A stretch of 64,000 bases of DNA from Hoeflea sp038900095 (GCF_038900095.1 NZ_JBBMQQ010000004.1:434001-498000); one strand, 5' to 3'. Counted from the first letter of the stretch, positions 43,131-53,147 are shown. Numbers and translations: made by a program. Notes: a model not told the origin generated them from the letters alone.

Positions 43131-45776
43131 TCAGTCCTTCTTGGCCTTGGAGGCAGCTGGCTTTTTGGCTGCAGCCGGCTTTTTCGCCGCAGCTTTTGGC
43201 TTGGCTTTGGCCTTGGTTGCTTTCTTTGCCGGCGCCTTGGTTTTCTTGCCCGAGGCGGCGGCCTTGGCGGCGATCATTTCGAGCGCTTCTTCAACCGTCA
43301 CTTCAGCCGGAACCTTGTCCTTGGGCAGGGTGGCGTTGATCTTGCCCCAGTTGACATAAGGCCCGTACTTGCCGTCGCGCACGGTGATCGGACCACCATC
43401 GGGATGGTCGCCGAGTGCCTTCAGCGCTGTCGGTGTCCCGCGTCCGCGGCCCGGACCCTTGGCCTGTTTCTCCGCGATCACGGTGACCGCGCGGTTGAGG
43501 CCGATGGAAAACACGTCTTCCACCGATTCCAGGTTGGCATAGGTGCCGTCATGCAGCACGAACGGTCCGTAACGGCCGATGCCTGCGGAGATCATCTTGC
43601 CGGATTCGGGATGCTGGCCAATGTCGCGCGGCAGGCTGAGAAGCGCCATGGCCTTCTCGTGATCGATCGAATCGACCGCCCATCCCTTGGGCAGGCTGGC
43701 GCGCTTGGCTTCCTTGCCTTCGCCACGCTGTACATATGGTCCGAAACGGCCGGTGCGCAAGGTGATAGGCTCTTCCGTGTGCGGGTCTTTTCCCAGATCC
43801 TTCGGCTCGTTCGAAAGTGATGCTTCGCCTTCCGCACTCGGATCGCTGGACAGCTGGCGGGTGAAGTTGCAATCCGGATAATTCGAACATCCGACAAAGG
43901 CGCCGTACTTGCCGAGCTTGAGCGACAGGTTGCCGGTGCCGCAGGTCGGGCAGATCCGTGGATTGGAGCCATCTTCGCGCACCGGGAACACCAGCGGCGC
44001 AAGCGCTTCGTTGAGTGCATCGAGCACCTGGGTGACGCGAAGCTCCTTGGTGTCGTCGATATGCTGATGGAACTCGGTCCAGAATTCGCGCAGCACATCC
44101 TTCCAGGCCAGCTCGCCCGCCGAAATCCGGTCGAGCTTTTCTTCGAGATCGGCGGTGAAGCCGAATTCGACATAGCGGTTGAAGAAGTTCTCCAGGAACG
44201 CGATGACCAGACGGCCCTTGGGTTCAGGGGTCAGCCTGCGATTCTCGATGAGCACATATTCGCGGTCCCTGAGCGTTGCCAGCGTCGAGGCATAAGTCGA
44301 CGGCCGGCCGATGCCGAGCTCTTCCATCTTCTTGATCAGCGAAGCTTCCGAGTAGCGCGGCGGAGGTTCGGTGAAATGCTGGCTGGCGTTGATCTTGTCC
44401 TTTGCCAGTGCTTCCCGCGCATTGATTTCCGGCAGCCGGGTATCATCATCGCCGTCGCCATCGGACTGCTCCCCGTCTTCCTTGGCGTCCGTGTAGGCGG
44501 CAATGAAGCCGTCGAAACGGATCACCGAGCCTGTGGCGCGCAGGCCGGCCGTCTTGCCGTCCTTGGAGGCGGTGATGTCCACCGTGGTCCGTTCGATCTC
44601 TGCCGAGGCCATCTGGCTGGCGGTGGCGCGTTTCCAGATCAGGTCGTAGAGCTTGAGCTGGTCGGCATCGAGATACTTCTTCAGGTCATCCGGAGCGCGC
44701 TCGAAACCGGTCGGGCGGATGGCCTCATGCGCTTCCTGCGCATTCTTCGCCTTGGTCGAGTAGAGGCGCGCCTTTTCAGGTACATAGCGTGCACCGAACC
44801 GCGTCTCGATCGCGGTTCTGGCTTCCTCGATCGCTTCGGGCGCCATCTGCACGCCGTCAGTACGCATATAGGTGATCAGACCGACGGTCTCGCCGCCGAT
44901 GTCGATGCCTTCATAGAGCTTCTGCGCCACCTGCATGGTTCGCGAGGCGTTGAAGCCAAGCTTGGAGGAGGCTGCCTGCTGCAGCGTCGATGTGGTGAAG
45001 GGCGGAGAAGGATTGCGCCGGTTCGGCTTGGCTTCGACGCTGTCGGCGACAAACGATGCGCCCTCCAGCATGTCCTTGATCTTGTTGGCGAGCTCCCCGT
45101 CGGACACCGACATCTTGGTGATCTTCTCGCCGTCATGCGAGGTCAGCCGTGCGGTGAAACCATCGCCGCGCGGGGTCTTCAGGTCAGCCGAAATCTGCCA
45201 GTATTCCTCGGAGACGAAGCGTTCGATCTCGCTTTCGCGGTCGCAGACCAGGCGGAGCGCCACCGATTGAACGCGGCCGGCCGAACGTGCGCCGGGCAGC
45301 TTGCGCCACAGAACCGGCGAGAGGTTGAAGCCAACCAGGTAGTCGAGCGCCCGGCGCGCCAGGTAGGCGTCGACCAGTGGCGTGTCGATCTCGCGCGGAT
45401 TGGCCATCGCATCGAGAACCGATTTCTTGGTGATCGCATTGAAGACGACGCGGGAGACCTTCTTGTCCTTGAGCGCCTTCTTCTTGTTCAGCACTTCCAG
45501 CACGTGCCAGGAAATGGCTTCGCCTTCACGATCCGGGTCAGTCGCCAGAATGAGGGAATCGGCGCCCTTGAGCGCTTCGGTGATATCCTTGAGCCGCTTG
45601 TTGGAGGCCGTGTCGACCTCCCATTTCATCTCGAAATCCTCGTCGGGAAGCACCGAACCGTCCTTGGCCGGCAAGTCGCGGACGTGGCCGAACGATGCCA
45701 GTACCTTGTACCCGCTGCCGAGGTACTTGTTGATCGTTTTTGCCTTCGCAGGCGATTCCACTACCACTACATTCAT
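43131..45776 (-). CDS. topA: DNA topoisomerase I
   Basis: 881 residues from the ATG of MNVVVVESPAKAKTI at 45776, the canonical TopA start. An ATG 11 codons earlier is less likely. The Toprim domain has ATDPDREGEAISWH. The active-site tyrosine is in GLITYMRTDG (about 310), and the zinc ribbon is CPTCGTGNLSLKLGKYGAFVGCSNYPDC. The last 50 residues are lysine/alanine-rich like histone H1 tails, which is typical of alphaproteobacteria. It relaxes negative supercoils. A possible promoter lies upstream (TTGACC at 45868-45873). Confidence 0.97.
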   Translation of the reverse strand: MNVVVVESPAKAKTINKYLGSGYKVLASFGHVRDLPAKDGSVLPDEDFEMKWEVDTASNKRLKDITEALKGADSLILATDPDREGEAISWHVLEVLNKKKALKDKKVSRVVFNAITKKSVLDAMANPREIDTPLVDAYLARRALDYLVGFNLSPVLWRKLPGARSAGRVQSVALRLVCDRESEIERFVSEEYWQISADLKTPRGDGFTARLTSHDGEKITKMSVSDGELANKIKDMLEGASFVADSVEAKPNRRNPSPPFTTSTLQQAASSKLGFNASRTMQVAQKLYEGIDIGGETVGLITYMRTDGVQMAPEAIEEARTAIETRFGARYVPEKARLYSTKAKNAQEAHEAIRPTGFERAPDDLKKYLDADQLKLYDLIWKRATASQMASAEIERTTVDITASKDGKTAGLRATGSVIRFDGFIAAYTDAKEDGEQSDGDGDDDTRLPEINAREALAKDKINASQHFTEPPPRYSEASLIKKMEELGIGRPSTYASTLATLRDREYVLIENRRLTPEPKGRLVIAFLENFFNRYVEFGFTADLEEKLDRISAGELAWKDVLREFWTEFHQHIDDTKELRVTQVLDALNEALAPLVFPVREDGSNPRICPTCGTGNLSLKLGKYGAFVGCSNYPDCNFTRQLSSDPSAEGEASLSNEPKDLGKDPHTEEPITLRTGRFGPYVQRGEGKEAKRASLPKGWAVDSIDHEKAMALLSLPRDIGQHPESGKMISAGIGRYGPFVLHDGTYANLESVEDVFSIGLNRAVTVIAEKQAKGPGRGRGTPTALKALGDHPDGGPITVRDGKYGPYVNWGKINATLPKDKVPAEVTVEEALEMIAAKAAASGKKTKAPAKKATKAKAKPKAAAKKPAAAKKPAASKAKKD

Positions 45777-46028
45777 AAGGTTGCTCGCATTCGGCCGGGT
45801 TTTCGGCATGCCGCGCGAATTCGCGCCGTACCGATTTGGCCCACGAAATGTACATCGAAATCGGTGCGGTCAAGCCCATCTTCCGATTTACGGCCATTTC
45901 GCAACCCGAATACAACTAAAACGCGATTACAACTGTATTGCAATTTAAGATAACTAAGGTATCGTGTTTTTATGATCTGTGCACCACTCTCCATGAGCCT
46001 GGGGACGGTCAACACCAAGGGAGCGTCA

Positions 46029-46238
46029 ATGCAAACCCACCCCTCTCAAGACAAGCTTGAGAAAGCGCGCACTCAGCAAAACATCGCCTATATCAGGCAG
46101 ATGCTGGGGGAATTGGGTGCCGTTGCACGCAACGAAAATGCCGACATGCTGTGTTATCTGATCGAGATGGCCTATCTTGAGGCAGGAGACGTGCTGGCGG
46201 GCTCCAGGCCGCTCAGCGTGGTCGGGCAGCAGAACTAG
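46029..46238 (+). CDS. Small conserved-type hypothetical protein
   Basis: 69 residues with AGGGAG upstream of the ATG at 46029. It is helical and amphipathic (AYIRQMLGELGAVARNENADM, LCYLIEMAYLEAGDVLAGS). It resembles short rhizobial proteins found beside topA. No domain is recognised. It is transcribed divergently from topA and convergently with dprA. Confidence 0.75.
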   Translation: MQTHPSQDKLEKARTQQNIAYIRQMLGELGAVARNENADMLCYLIEMAYLEAGDVLAGSRPLSVVGQQN

Positions 46239-46253
46239 AGCCGCCCGGAACTT

Positions 46254-47405
46254 CTAGTCCGCGTCAAAGGCCAGCGACACCATGCCGCCGGGATGCCGGT
46301 GCAACCGGCCGGCCAGGTCCAGCTCCAAAAGCACCAGGTAGACGGTTTGTGCCGAAACACCGGTATGCCGGATGATGTCATCCACTTCGGCAGGCGAGGG
46401 ACCCAGCGCCTCGATTACCCTTGTCCGGTCATCGTCACGCGGCTCCGCAAACGGTGCGCCGTCTTCACTCTCCGGTTCTTCAAGAAAGGGGGCGTCGTCG
46501 GGAAACACCCGGCTCGACGGCGCCAGGGCGTCAATCACGTCGCTGCTGCCGGTGGTCAGGATGGCGCCGTCCTTGAGCAGCCCGTTGGTTCCCGCCGCGC
46601 GCGGATCGAGCGGCGAACCGGGAACAGCGAACACCAGCCTGCCGAAATCCGCGGCGCGCCGTGCGGTGATCAGCGAGCCCGAGCGCTGCGCGGCCTCGAT
46701 CACCACAAGCCCCAGCCCGATTCCGGCAATCAGCCGGTTGCGCCGGGGGAAATCCCGCGCCCGCGGTTCCCAGCCCATCGGCATCTCGCTGATCGCCAGG
46801 CCGTTGCCGGCGCAGATTTCCTGGTAGAGTTCGTTGTTTTCCGGCGGATAGGGTTGATCCAGGCCACCCGCCAGCGCCGCAATCGTGCCGCTTTCCATAC
46901 TCGCCCGGTGTGCTGCCGCGTCAATGCCGCGGGCAAAGCCGGAGACGATGGCATAACCCGCGGCGCCAAGTTCCCGCGCCATTCGTGCCGCCATCTTGGC
47001 GCCCGAGACCGAGGCATTGCGCGCACCGACAATGCCGACTGAAACCTGCGTTGAAAGCGCCAGGTCGCCGATTGCCGTGATCAGGGGCGGTGCGCCGTCG
47101 ATGCGCCGCAGCGCCGGCGGATAGTCTGGTTCGCCAATGCCGATGAAGACGGCGCCGAATTTCTGTGCCGCCTCCAGTTCGCGTTCTGCATCATCGATAC
47201 TGGCCACCCGGATCGCGCGTGCCGATCCGCCGCGCCGCGACAGTTCCGGCAGTTGCGCGATGGCTGTTTCGGCCGAACCGAAATGATTGATCAGGTCGCG
47301 AAAGGTTGCCGGGCCGACATTGTCCGAGCGGATCAGCCGCAGCCAGTTCAGTCGCTGGCGATCGGAAAGGGGGACGCCGCGTCTCCCTTCGTCGCCGGCA
47401 GGCAT
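46254..47405 (-). CDS. dprA: DNA processing protein DprA
   Basis: 383 residues. The N-terminal SAM-like region is followed by the Rossmann DprA core (GIVGARNASVSGAKMAARMARELG, IVSGFARGIDAAAHRAS, DFPRRNRLIAGI, QRSGSLITARRAADFGR) and a C-terminal winged helix (DIIRHTGVSAQTVYLVLLELDLAGRLHRHPGG). DprA loads RecA on single-stranded DNA taken up during transformation. Its start overlaps the plsY stop by one base (TGATG), so they are coupled. Confidence 0.95.
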   Translation of the reverse strand: MPAGDEGRRGVPLSDRQRLNWLRLIRSDNVGPATFRDLINHFGSAETAIAQLPELSRRGGSARAIRVASIDDAERELEAAQKFGAVFIGIGEPDYPPALRRIDGAPPLITAIGDLALSTQVSVGIVGARNASVSGAKMAARMARELGAAGYAIVSGFARGIDAAAHRASMESGTIAALAGGLDQPYPPENNELYQEICAGNGLAISEMPMGWEPRARDFPRRNRLIAGIGLGLVVIEAAQRSGSLITARRAADFGRLVFAVPGSPLDPRAAGTNGLLKDGAILTTGSSDVIDALAPSSRVFPDDAPFLEEPESEDGAPFAEPRDDDRTRVIEALGPSPAEVDDIIRHTGVSAQTVYLVLLELDLAGRLHRHPGGMVSLAFDAD

Positions 47406-48022
47406 CAGCCCTTGTCCCCGATCCGGCTTTCTGTGCCGGAAAGCAGACGGCGGATGTTCTGGTGGTGTTTGAGGATGGTGATCAGCGACATCACCACGAA
47501 CAGCGATCCAACCTCCGGCTTGCCATACATATAGAGAGCGGCCGGAACCACCACGGCGGCAGCCAGTGCCGCCAGCGAGGAATAGCGGAACAGCTTGGCC
47601 ATACCGAGCCAGACGGCGGCGAACACCAGCACCATCAGCGGTGCAAGCCCGAGCAGCACGCCCAGATAGGTCGCAACGCCCTTGCCGCCCTTGAATTTCA
47701 GCCAGACCGGGTAAAGGTGGCCCAGAAAGGCACCCAGACCGGCGATCAGCGCGGCCTCCATGCCGAGGAAATGGCGTGCAGCCACGACCGCAACCGTTCC
47801 CTTCAGCGCATCGGCGAGCAAGGTCGCCGCGGCAAGCTTCTTGTTGCCGGTGCGCAACACGTTGGTTGCGCCGATATTGCCCGAACCGATGCTGCGCACA
47901 TCACCAAGCCCGGCCATGCGGGTCAGGAGCAGGCCGAACGGGATCGAGCCGCAAAGATAGCCAAACAGCAGGGAACCAAGCATCAGGGGAGCGGACAGCG
48001 TCCATTGGATCATATCAGGCAC
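47405..48022 (-). CDS. plsY: Glycerol-3-phosphate acyltransferase PlsY
   Basis: 205 residues from a GTG at 48022, preferred because GGAGGAAG lies 8 bases before it. The alternative ATG three codons later has no site at good distance. The enzyme transfers acyl groups from acyl-phosphate to glycerol-3-phosphate in the inner membrane, the first step of phospholipid synthesis. The signatures are GSIPFGLLLTR, GSGNIGATNVLRTGNK and GHLYPVWLKFKGGKGVAT. Five hydrophobic segments are visible. It is the standard dprA partner in rhizobia. Confidence 0.95.
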   Translation of the reverse strand: MPDMIQWTLSAPLMLGSLLFGYLCGSIPFGLLLTRMAGLGDVRSIGSGNIGATNVLRTGNKKLAAATLLADALKGTVAVVAARHFLGMEAALIAGLGAFLGHLYPVWLKFKGGKGVATYLGVLLGLAPLMVLVFAAVWLGMAKLFRYSSLAALAAAVVVPAALYMYGKPEVGSLFVVMSLITILKHHQNIRRLLSGTESRIGDKG

Positions 48023-48072
48023 GGCGCGTTCTTCCTCCCACGACCCCGGTTGGCTGGCGTTCCCGGCCGTTC

Positions 48073-49359
48073 TCAGGCCCGGTAAACTGTGACACCTGCA
48101 ACCATGGTTTGCAATACTTTGCCGGTAAACCGGGCGTCCTCGAACGCGCTGTTCTTGGACCTTGAAACGATATCGTCCTTGGAAAGCACCCAAGGATATT
48201 CGGGGTCGACGAGCGCGATGTCGGCGCGCGCGCCGGTTTTCAGCGTTCCCGCGTCAAGCCCGAGGATCTGCGCCGGGCGGGTGGACATGGCGTCCACCAG
48301 CCGCATCAGCGGAACATCGCCTGAATGGTAAAGCCTCAGTGCCGCCGCCAGCAGGGTTTCAAGCCCGATTGCACCGTTCTCGGCGTCCGCGAAGGGAAGG
48401 CGCTTGGTGTCGACGTCCTGCGGGTCATGCGCCGACACGATGATGTCGATGGCGCCGTCAGCCAGCGCCTCGACCATCGCCCGGCGGTCGTCCTCGGTCC
48501 GCAGTGGCGGCGACAGCCGGAAGAAGGTGCGATACTCGCCGATATCGGTTTCGTTGAGCGTGAGGTGATTGATCGAGATCCCGGCGGTGACATCAAGCCC
48601 GCGTGCCTTGGCTGCGCGAATGATCTCGGCGGATTCGGGCACCGAAATGCTCATCGCGTGATAGCGCGAGCGGGTCAGCGCCGCCAGCCGCAGATCGCGT
48701 TCCAGCGGTATGATTTCGGCTTCGCGCGGGATGCCGGGCAATCCCAGCCAGCTCGCGAACAGGCCTTCGTTCATCACCCCTGCGCCGCCCAGTTGCCGGT
48801 CCTGCGTCGCCATCGCGATCACCGCGTTGAAATCGCGCGCATAGGTCATCGCCCGCCGCATCACCGCCGGATTGTCGACCGTATGCCGGCCATTGCTCAG
48901 CATCACCGCGCCGGCCTCGAAAAGCAGGCCGAATTCGGTCATTTCCTCGCCGTTGAGCCTCTTGGTCAGGGCCGCGGCCGGGTAGACGCGGACAATCGCC
49001 TCGTCACGCGCCAGCCGCTGGACGAAATCGACCAGCGCCACGTCGTCGATCACCGGGTCCGTGTCGGGCATCATGATGATCGAGGTCACCCCGCCCTTGG
49101 CCGCAGCCCGGCTGGCCGAGGCGATGGTCTCGCGGTGCTCGGCACCCGGTTCGCCAATATGCACGCAGGCGTCGACCAGCCCGGGAATGGCGATCAGGCC
49201 GCTGCAATCCTCGATCTCGGCGTCGGAAGCAATTGCGAATTCGGCAGCTTTCGCACCACAGGCAGCGATCTTGCCGTCGACAATGACGATGTCGCCGGTT
49301 TCGTCCATGTCCGTCGAGGGATCGACAATTCTTACATTCCGGAGAACTCTCGAAGTCAT
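48073..49359 (-). CDS. pyrC: Dihydroorotase-like protein, probably non-catalytic (PyrC' type)
   Basis: 428 residues with the amidohydrolase fold (IPGLVDACVHIGEPGAEHRETIASASRAAAKGGVTSIIMMPDT). It is expected in the pyrimidine pathway and overlaps pyrB (ATGA at 49356-49359). The metal ligands of active class I enzymes are poorly kept. The H-x-H of strand 1 is C-x-H, the mid-barrel histidine position is in AMATQD, the next is in SISVPES, and the final TDHAPH is SAHDPQ. The pattern matches the inactive DHO-like subunit that stabilises aspartate transcarbamoylase in Pseudomonas. A second, active pyrC should exist elsewhere in the genome. Confidence 0.9.
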   Translation of the reverse strand: MTSRVLRNVRIVDPSTDMDETGDIVIVDGKIAACGAKAAEFAIASDAEIEDCSGLIAIPGLVDACVHIGEPGAEHRETIASASRAAAKGGVTSIIMMPDTDPVIDDVALVDFVQRLARDEAIVRVYPAAALTKRLNGEEMTEFGLLFEAGAVMLSNGRHTVDNPAVMRRAMTYARDFNAVIAMATQDRQLGGAGVMNEGLFASWLGLPGIPREAEIIPLERDLRLAALTRSRYHAMSISVPESAEIIRAAKARGLDVTAGISINHLTLNETDIGEYRTFFRLSPPLRTEDDRRAMVEALADGAIDIIVSAHDPQDVDTKRLPFADAENGAIGLETLLAAALRLYHSGDVPLMRLVDAMSTRPAQILGLDAGTLKTGARADIALVDPEYPWVLSKDDIVSRSKNSAFEDARFTGKVLQTMVAGVTVYRA

Positions 49360-50300
49360 CGGGCAAGCTCCCCGTGCAGCATCAGCGTCTCCATCACGGC
49401 CATTCGCACCGCGACCCCCATCTCGACCTGCTGCTCGATAACGCTTTGTGGCCCGTCGGCAATGTCGGAGGCGATCTCAACGCCGCGGTTCATCGGTCCC
49501 GGATGCATCACCAGCGCATCCTCCTTCGCGGACTTGAGCTTTTCGGCGTCGAGACCGTAATAGCGGAAATACTCGCGCACCGAGGGCACGAACGAACCCG
49601 CCATGCGTTCGCGTTGCAGCCGCAGCATCATCACCACGTCCGCATCCTTGAGCCCTTCATCCATGCGCCGGAACACCTCCACGCCCATGTCCTCTATACC
49701 GGACGGAAGCAGCGTCGAGGGGGCAACCACCCGGACCCGCGCGCCAAGCGCGTTGAGCAGCAGGATGTTGGACCGGGCGACGCGCGAATGCAGCACGTCG
49801 CCGCAGATGGCGACGATCAGGCGGCCGACCTTGCCCTTGGCGCGGCGGATGGTCAGCGCATCAAGCAGTGCCTGTGTCGGGTGTTCATGCGCGCCGTCGC
49901 CGGCATTGATCACCGGGCAGCCCACTTTCTGAGACAACAGCGCCACGGCGCCCGCGGAAGAATGCCGCACCACCAGCACGTCGGGCCGCATGGCGTTGAG
50001 CGTCATCGCCGTGTCGACCAGCGTTTCGCCCTTCTTGACGCTCGAATTGGCAACCGACATGTTCATCACGTCCGCGCCAAGCCGTTTGCCGGCCAGCTCG
50101 AACGAAGCCTGGGTCCGTGTCGAATTCTCGAAGAAAAGGTTGATCTGGGTCAGGCCGCGCAATGTGGTGGTCTTTTTTTCGCGCTGGCGGGAGATTTTGA
50201 CCGCTTCGTCCGCCTGATCGAGCAAATAGTGGATGTCCGGCTCCGAAAGCCCCTTGATTCCGAGCAGGTGGCGGTGCGGAAATGACATCATGCGTCCCAT
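49356..50300 (-). CDS. pyrB: Aspartate carbamoyltransferase catalytic subunit
   Basis: 314 residues. The carbamoyl-phosphate site is FENSTRTQASFELAGKRLG (about 56), with HPTQALLDALTI at about 140. The aspartate-binding region and C-terminal domain are complete (MHPGPMNRGVEI). It catalyses the first committed step of UMP synthesis. Starts at MGRMMS or a few codons later are equally possible, since the ribosome-binding site is weak. Overlap with the DHO-like gene suggests a stoichiometric complex. Confidence 0.96.
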   Translation of the reverse strand: MGRMMSFPHRHLLGIKGLSEPDIHYLLDQADEAVKISRQREKKTTTLRGLTQINLFFENSTRTQASFELAGKRLGADVMNMSVANSSVKKGETLVDTAMTLNAMRPDVLVVRHSSAGAVALLSQKVGCPVINAGDGAHEHPTQALLDALTIRRAKGKVGRLIVAICGDVLHSRVARSNILLLNALGARVRVVAPSTLLPSGIEDMGVEVFRRMDEGLKDADVVMMLRLQRERMAGSFVPSVREYFRYYGLDAEKLKSAKEDALVMHPGPMNRGVEIASDIADGPQSVIEQQVEMGVAVRMAVMETLMLHGELAR

Positions 50301-50417
50301 CGGGTTGAGGTCTTTGCCGGTCTATAGAAAGGTTCTGGGGCAGGGGCAAGCTTGCCGGGGCCTCAAATGCGCGATGTCCCCATGCAAAACCGCGCGAATC
50401 CCTGTAAGCGAGGTTCG

Positions 50418-52076
50418 ATGAGCCCTATTCAAGCCTTTGGCCACCAGGCCGACAATCAAAGCCCGCCCTTTTCCGGGCACAACGCCTATCGCTCCGATCC
50501 GTTGCTGAAGGACATCGCGGCCGACATGCCGCGCGCGCTCCGCATCGATTTCGAAACGGTCGGCAAGTTCGTGGCATCGGCCGAAGCGCAGGATCTTGCG
50601 CGCATCGCCAACCGCTCCGTGCCCGAGCTCAGGACCCATGACGGTTATGGCAACCGCATCGACCAGGTCGATTTCCATCCCAGCTGGCACGCGCTGATGC
50701 GCCGGAGTGTGGCTGGGGGGCTGCAGGGCTCGGTCTGGGAAGGCAAGCGCGAGGAGGCGGGCTATGCGCACCAGGCCCGCGCCATCCGCTTTTTCCTTAC
50801 CGCCGGTCTCGAATGCGGCCATTTGTGCCCGCTGACCATGACCAATGCCTCGATTGCCGCGATCATGGCCTCGCCGCGCATCGAGAAGGCCTGGGCGCCG
50901 CAGGTGGTCTCGCGCCGGTATGATTCAAGCCACCGTCCGGCGATGCAGAAATCCGGCGTGACCATCGGCATGGGCATGACCGAAAAGCAGGGCGGCACCG
51001 ATGTGCGCGCCAACCAGAGTGTCGCGACCCGCGCGGGCGAGGGGGTCTACCGGCTGTCGGGCCACAAATGGTTCCTGTCAGCACCGATGTCCGACGCCTT
51101 CGTCATGCTGGCCCAGACCGGTGGCGACGCTGGCGGCGAACTCAGCTGCTTTCTGGTGCCGCGCATTCTCGAAGACGGCAGTCTCAACGGTCTTCGCCTG
51201 CAGCGCCTGAAAGACAAGCTCGGCAATCGCTCCAACGCCTCCTCCGAGGTTGAGTTCAGCGACACGTTCGGCTTTCTGCTCGGTGGCGAAGGCGAGGGCG
51301 TGCGCACCATTCTCGACATGGTGACGCTGACCCGGCTCGATTGCGCGCTGGCCTCGGCCGGCATGATGCGCGCCAGCCTGGCTGAAGCCGTGCACCATTG
51401 CCGCCACCGGCGGGTGTTTGGCGAGTTGCTGATCGACCAGCCTTTGATGGTACGTGTGCTGGCCGATCTGGCGCTTGAGACAGCCGCGGCTACCGCGCTG
51501 TCTCTGCGTCTGGCGCGCGCCTTCGACAAGGCCCGCGACAACCCCTCCGAGGCGGCAATCGCCCGGCTCCTGACCCCGGTGGTCAAGTACTGGGTCTGCA
51601 AGATCGCGCCATCGGTCATCTATGAGGTGATGGAGTGCATGGGCGGCAATGGCTATGTCGAGGAACGCGCGGTCGCCCGGCACTACCGCGAAGCCCCGGT
51701 CAACGCCATCTGGGAAGGCTCGGGCAACGTCATGGCGCTCGATGTCTTGCGCGTACTCACACGCGGCCGCGACCTCTGCGAAGTCGCGCTCGAGAGCATC
51801 AACAAGGATCTCGGCGCCGCGGGCCCGCGCACCGTGGACGTGCTGCGCGCCTGCATGGCGGTGGCCGAACGCGATGAGGGGGCTGCGCGACTGTTGACCG
51901 AGCAACTGGCGCTGGCTGCCGCTGCCGCCGAACTGACCCGTCTGGGATCAGGCCACGTGGCCGAAGCCTTTGTCGAAACCCGGCTCGGCGGCGCCTGGCG
52001 CTCGACCTATGGCATGCTCGATGCCCGCTTCGATGCGCGCCAGATCGTCGATCTGCTCTATCCGCCGGCAGCCTGA
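50418..52076 (+). CDS. Acyl-CoA dehydrogenase family protein, AidB-like
   Basis: 552 residues from ATG 50418 (GCGAGG upstream). Earlier in-frame starts lack a site. It is longer than a normal acyl-CoA dehydrogenase (about 380) because of extensions. The flavin-binding and substrate motifs are GMGMTEKQGGTDVRANQSVA and HKWFLSAPMSDAF. The AidB-type C-terminal region follows (YEVMECMGGNGYVEERAVARHYREAPVNAIWEGSGNVMALDVLR). AidB is linked to protection from alkylation damage in E. coli. The substrate here is unknown. Its 3' end overlaps the convergent transporter gene by 19 bases. Confidence 0.9.
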   Translation: MSPIQAFGHQADNQSPPFSGHNAYRSDPLLKDIAADMPRALRIDFETVGKFVASAEAQDLARIANRSVPELRTHDGYGNRIDQVDFHPSWHALMRRSVAGGLQGSVWEGKREEAGYAHQARAIRFFLTAGLECGHLCPLTMTNASIAAIMASPRIEKAWAPQVVSRRYDSSHRPAMQKSGVTIGMGMTEKQGGTDVRANQSVATRAGEGVYRLSGHKWFLSAPMSDAFVMLAQTGGDAGGELSCFLVPRILEDGSLNGLRLQRLKDKLGNRSNASSEVEFSDTFGFLLGGEGEGVRTILDMVTLTRLDCALASAGMMRASLAEAVHHCRHRRVFGELLIDQPLMVRVLADLALETAAATALSLRLARAFDKARDNPSEAAIARLLTPVVKYWVCKIAPSVIYEVMECMGGNGYVEERAVARHYREAPVNAIWEGSGNVMALDVLRVLTRGRDLCEVALESINKDLGAAGPRTVDVLRACMAVAERDEGAARLLTEQLALAAAAAELTRLGSGHVAEAFVETRLGGAWRSTYGMLDARFDARQIVDLLYPPAA

Positions 52077-53008
52077 GCGGCTGCGATCAACCCGGAAGCC
52101 CACATCACCGCCGGGATTGTCAGGAAGGAGGCCACCGTCTGCACGGTGGTCACGGCGGCATAAAGCGGTGCATCGCCGCCCATCTGCCGCGCCAGCAGGT
52201 AGCCGTTCATCGCCGTGGGCACGGCCGCGCAGAGCGCCAGGATGATCAGCGATTCGCCGCCAAGGCCGAAGACCACCGCCAGCGCCACCATGATGGCCGG
52301 GAACGCGATCAGTTTGAGCGCAACAGGCACCAGCACCGCCGGGCGGGGGCGAAGCGCGTCGTTGAGTTTGAGACCCGCGCCGACCATCAGCAGCCCGAGC
52401 CCCAGGGAAGCACGGGCGATCAGGTCGACCGCCTGCTCGAACGGTGGGTACATTCCGAAGGGCAGGGCATTGACGACGATGCCTGCGACGCAGCCAAGAA
52501 TCAGTGGATTGCCGGCTATCCGCTTGACCAGGGTAAGGGCGCTGCGGCCGCCGGTTCCGTACCAGACCAGCATGGCCACATTGATGAAGTTGAGCGGGAT
52601 GACGAGCAGCGCCATGACCAGTGCAACAAGAGCCAGTCCGCTCACGCCGGTCATTTTCTCCGCAATCGCCAACGCCACGAACGCATTCCACCGCGAAGAT
52701 GTCTGAAACAGCGTCGTGTAGCTCGCATTTGTCATGCCCAGTGCCCGTGCCAGCGGGTGCAGCGCCAGCAAAAAAACAGTCATGACCGCGACGGCGAGCA
52801 GCGACACAATCGCGACGGTGCCCAGTTCGATGCCGGAATAGTCGGCCTTGGCCAGGGTGAGAAACAGCAAAAACGGGAAGAACAGGTAGTAGCCCAGCGT
52901 TTCCAGACCCGGCCAGACGCTCTGGTCGATGAACGGGACCCGACGCAGGACAATGCCGAGAAGCACGATCAGGAAAATCGGCAGGATGCTTTCGAATATG
53001 GGGATCAT
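52058..53008 (-). CDS. AEC (auxin efflux carrier) family transporter
   Basis: 316 residues with ten hydrophobic segments arranged as two five-helix repeats (PIFLIVLLGIVLRRVPFID at the start, ALCAAVPTAMNGYLLARQMGG near 260). The family includes malonate and malate carriers and putative auxin carriers. The substrate is unknown. Confidence 0.87.
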   Translation of the reverse strand: MIPIFESILPIFLIVLLGIVLRRVPFIDQSVWPGLETLGYYLFFPFLLFLTLAKADYSGIELGTVAIVSLLAVAVMTVFLLALHPLARALGMTNASYTTLFQTSSRWNAFVALAIAEKMTGVSGLALVALVMALLVIPLNFINVAMLVWYGTGGRSALTLVKRIAGNPLILGCVAGIVVNALPFGMYPPFEQAVDLIARASLGLGLLMVGAGLKLNDALRPRPAVLVPVALKLIAFPAIMVALAVVFGLGGESLIILALCAAVPTAMNGYLLARQMGGDAPLYAAVTTVQTVASFLTIPAVMWASGLIAAAQAAGG

Positions 53009-53147
53009 GGGTACCGCCGGATGGATTGCGCCCTCTCATAAGCGGCTAAAGTGCGTTGGGCAATGGCGGCTGTTAACCTTAACAAATGGTTTACATTGCG
53101 TGACCCAGCCACCACCGGCATGGTGTCTGCTCAGAGTAACCACATCC

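Noticed and set aside
44061..45953. 630-codon open frame antisense to topA
   Set aside because: Same third-position GC effect. It covers topA precisely and has no protein-like pattern.
53079..53093. CtrA-like box TTAA-N7-TTTA
   Set aside because: One half-site mismatch and no promoter context. Too common by chance to annotate.
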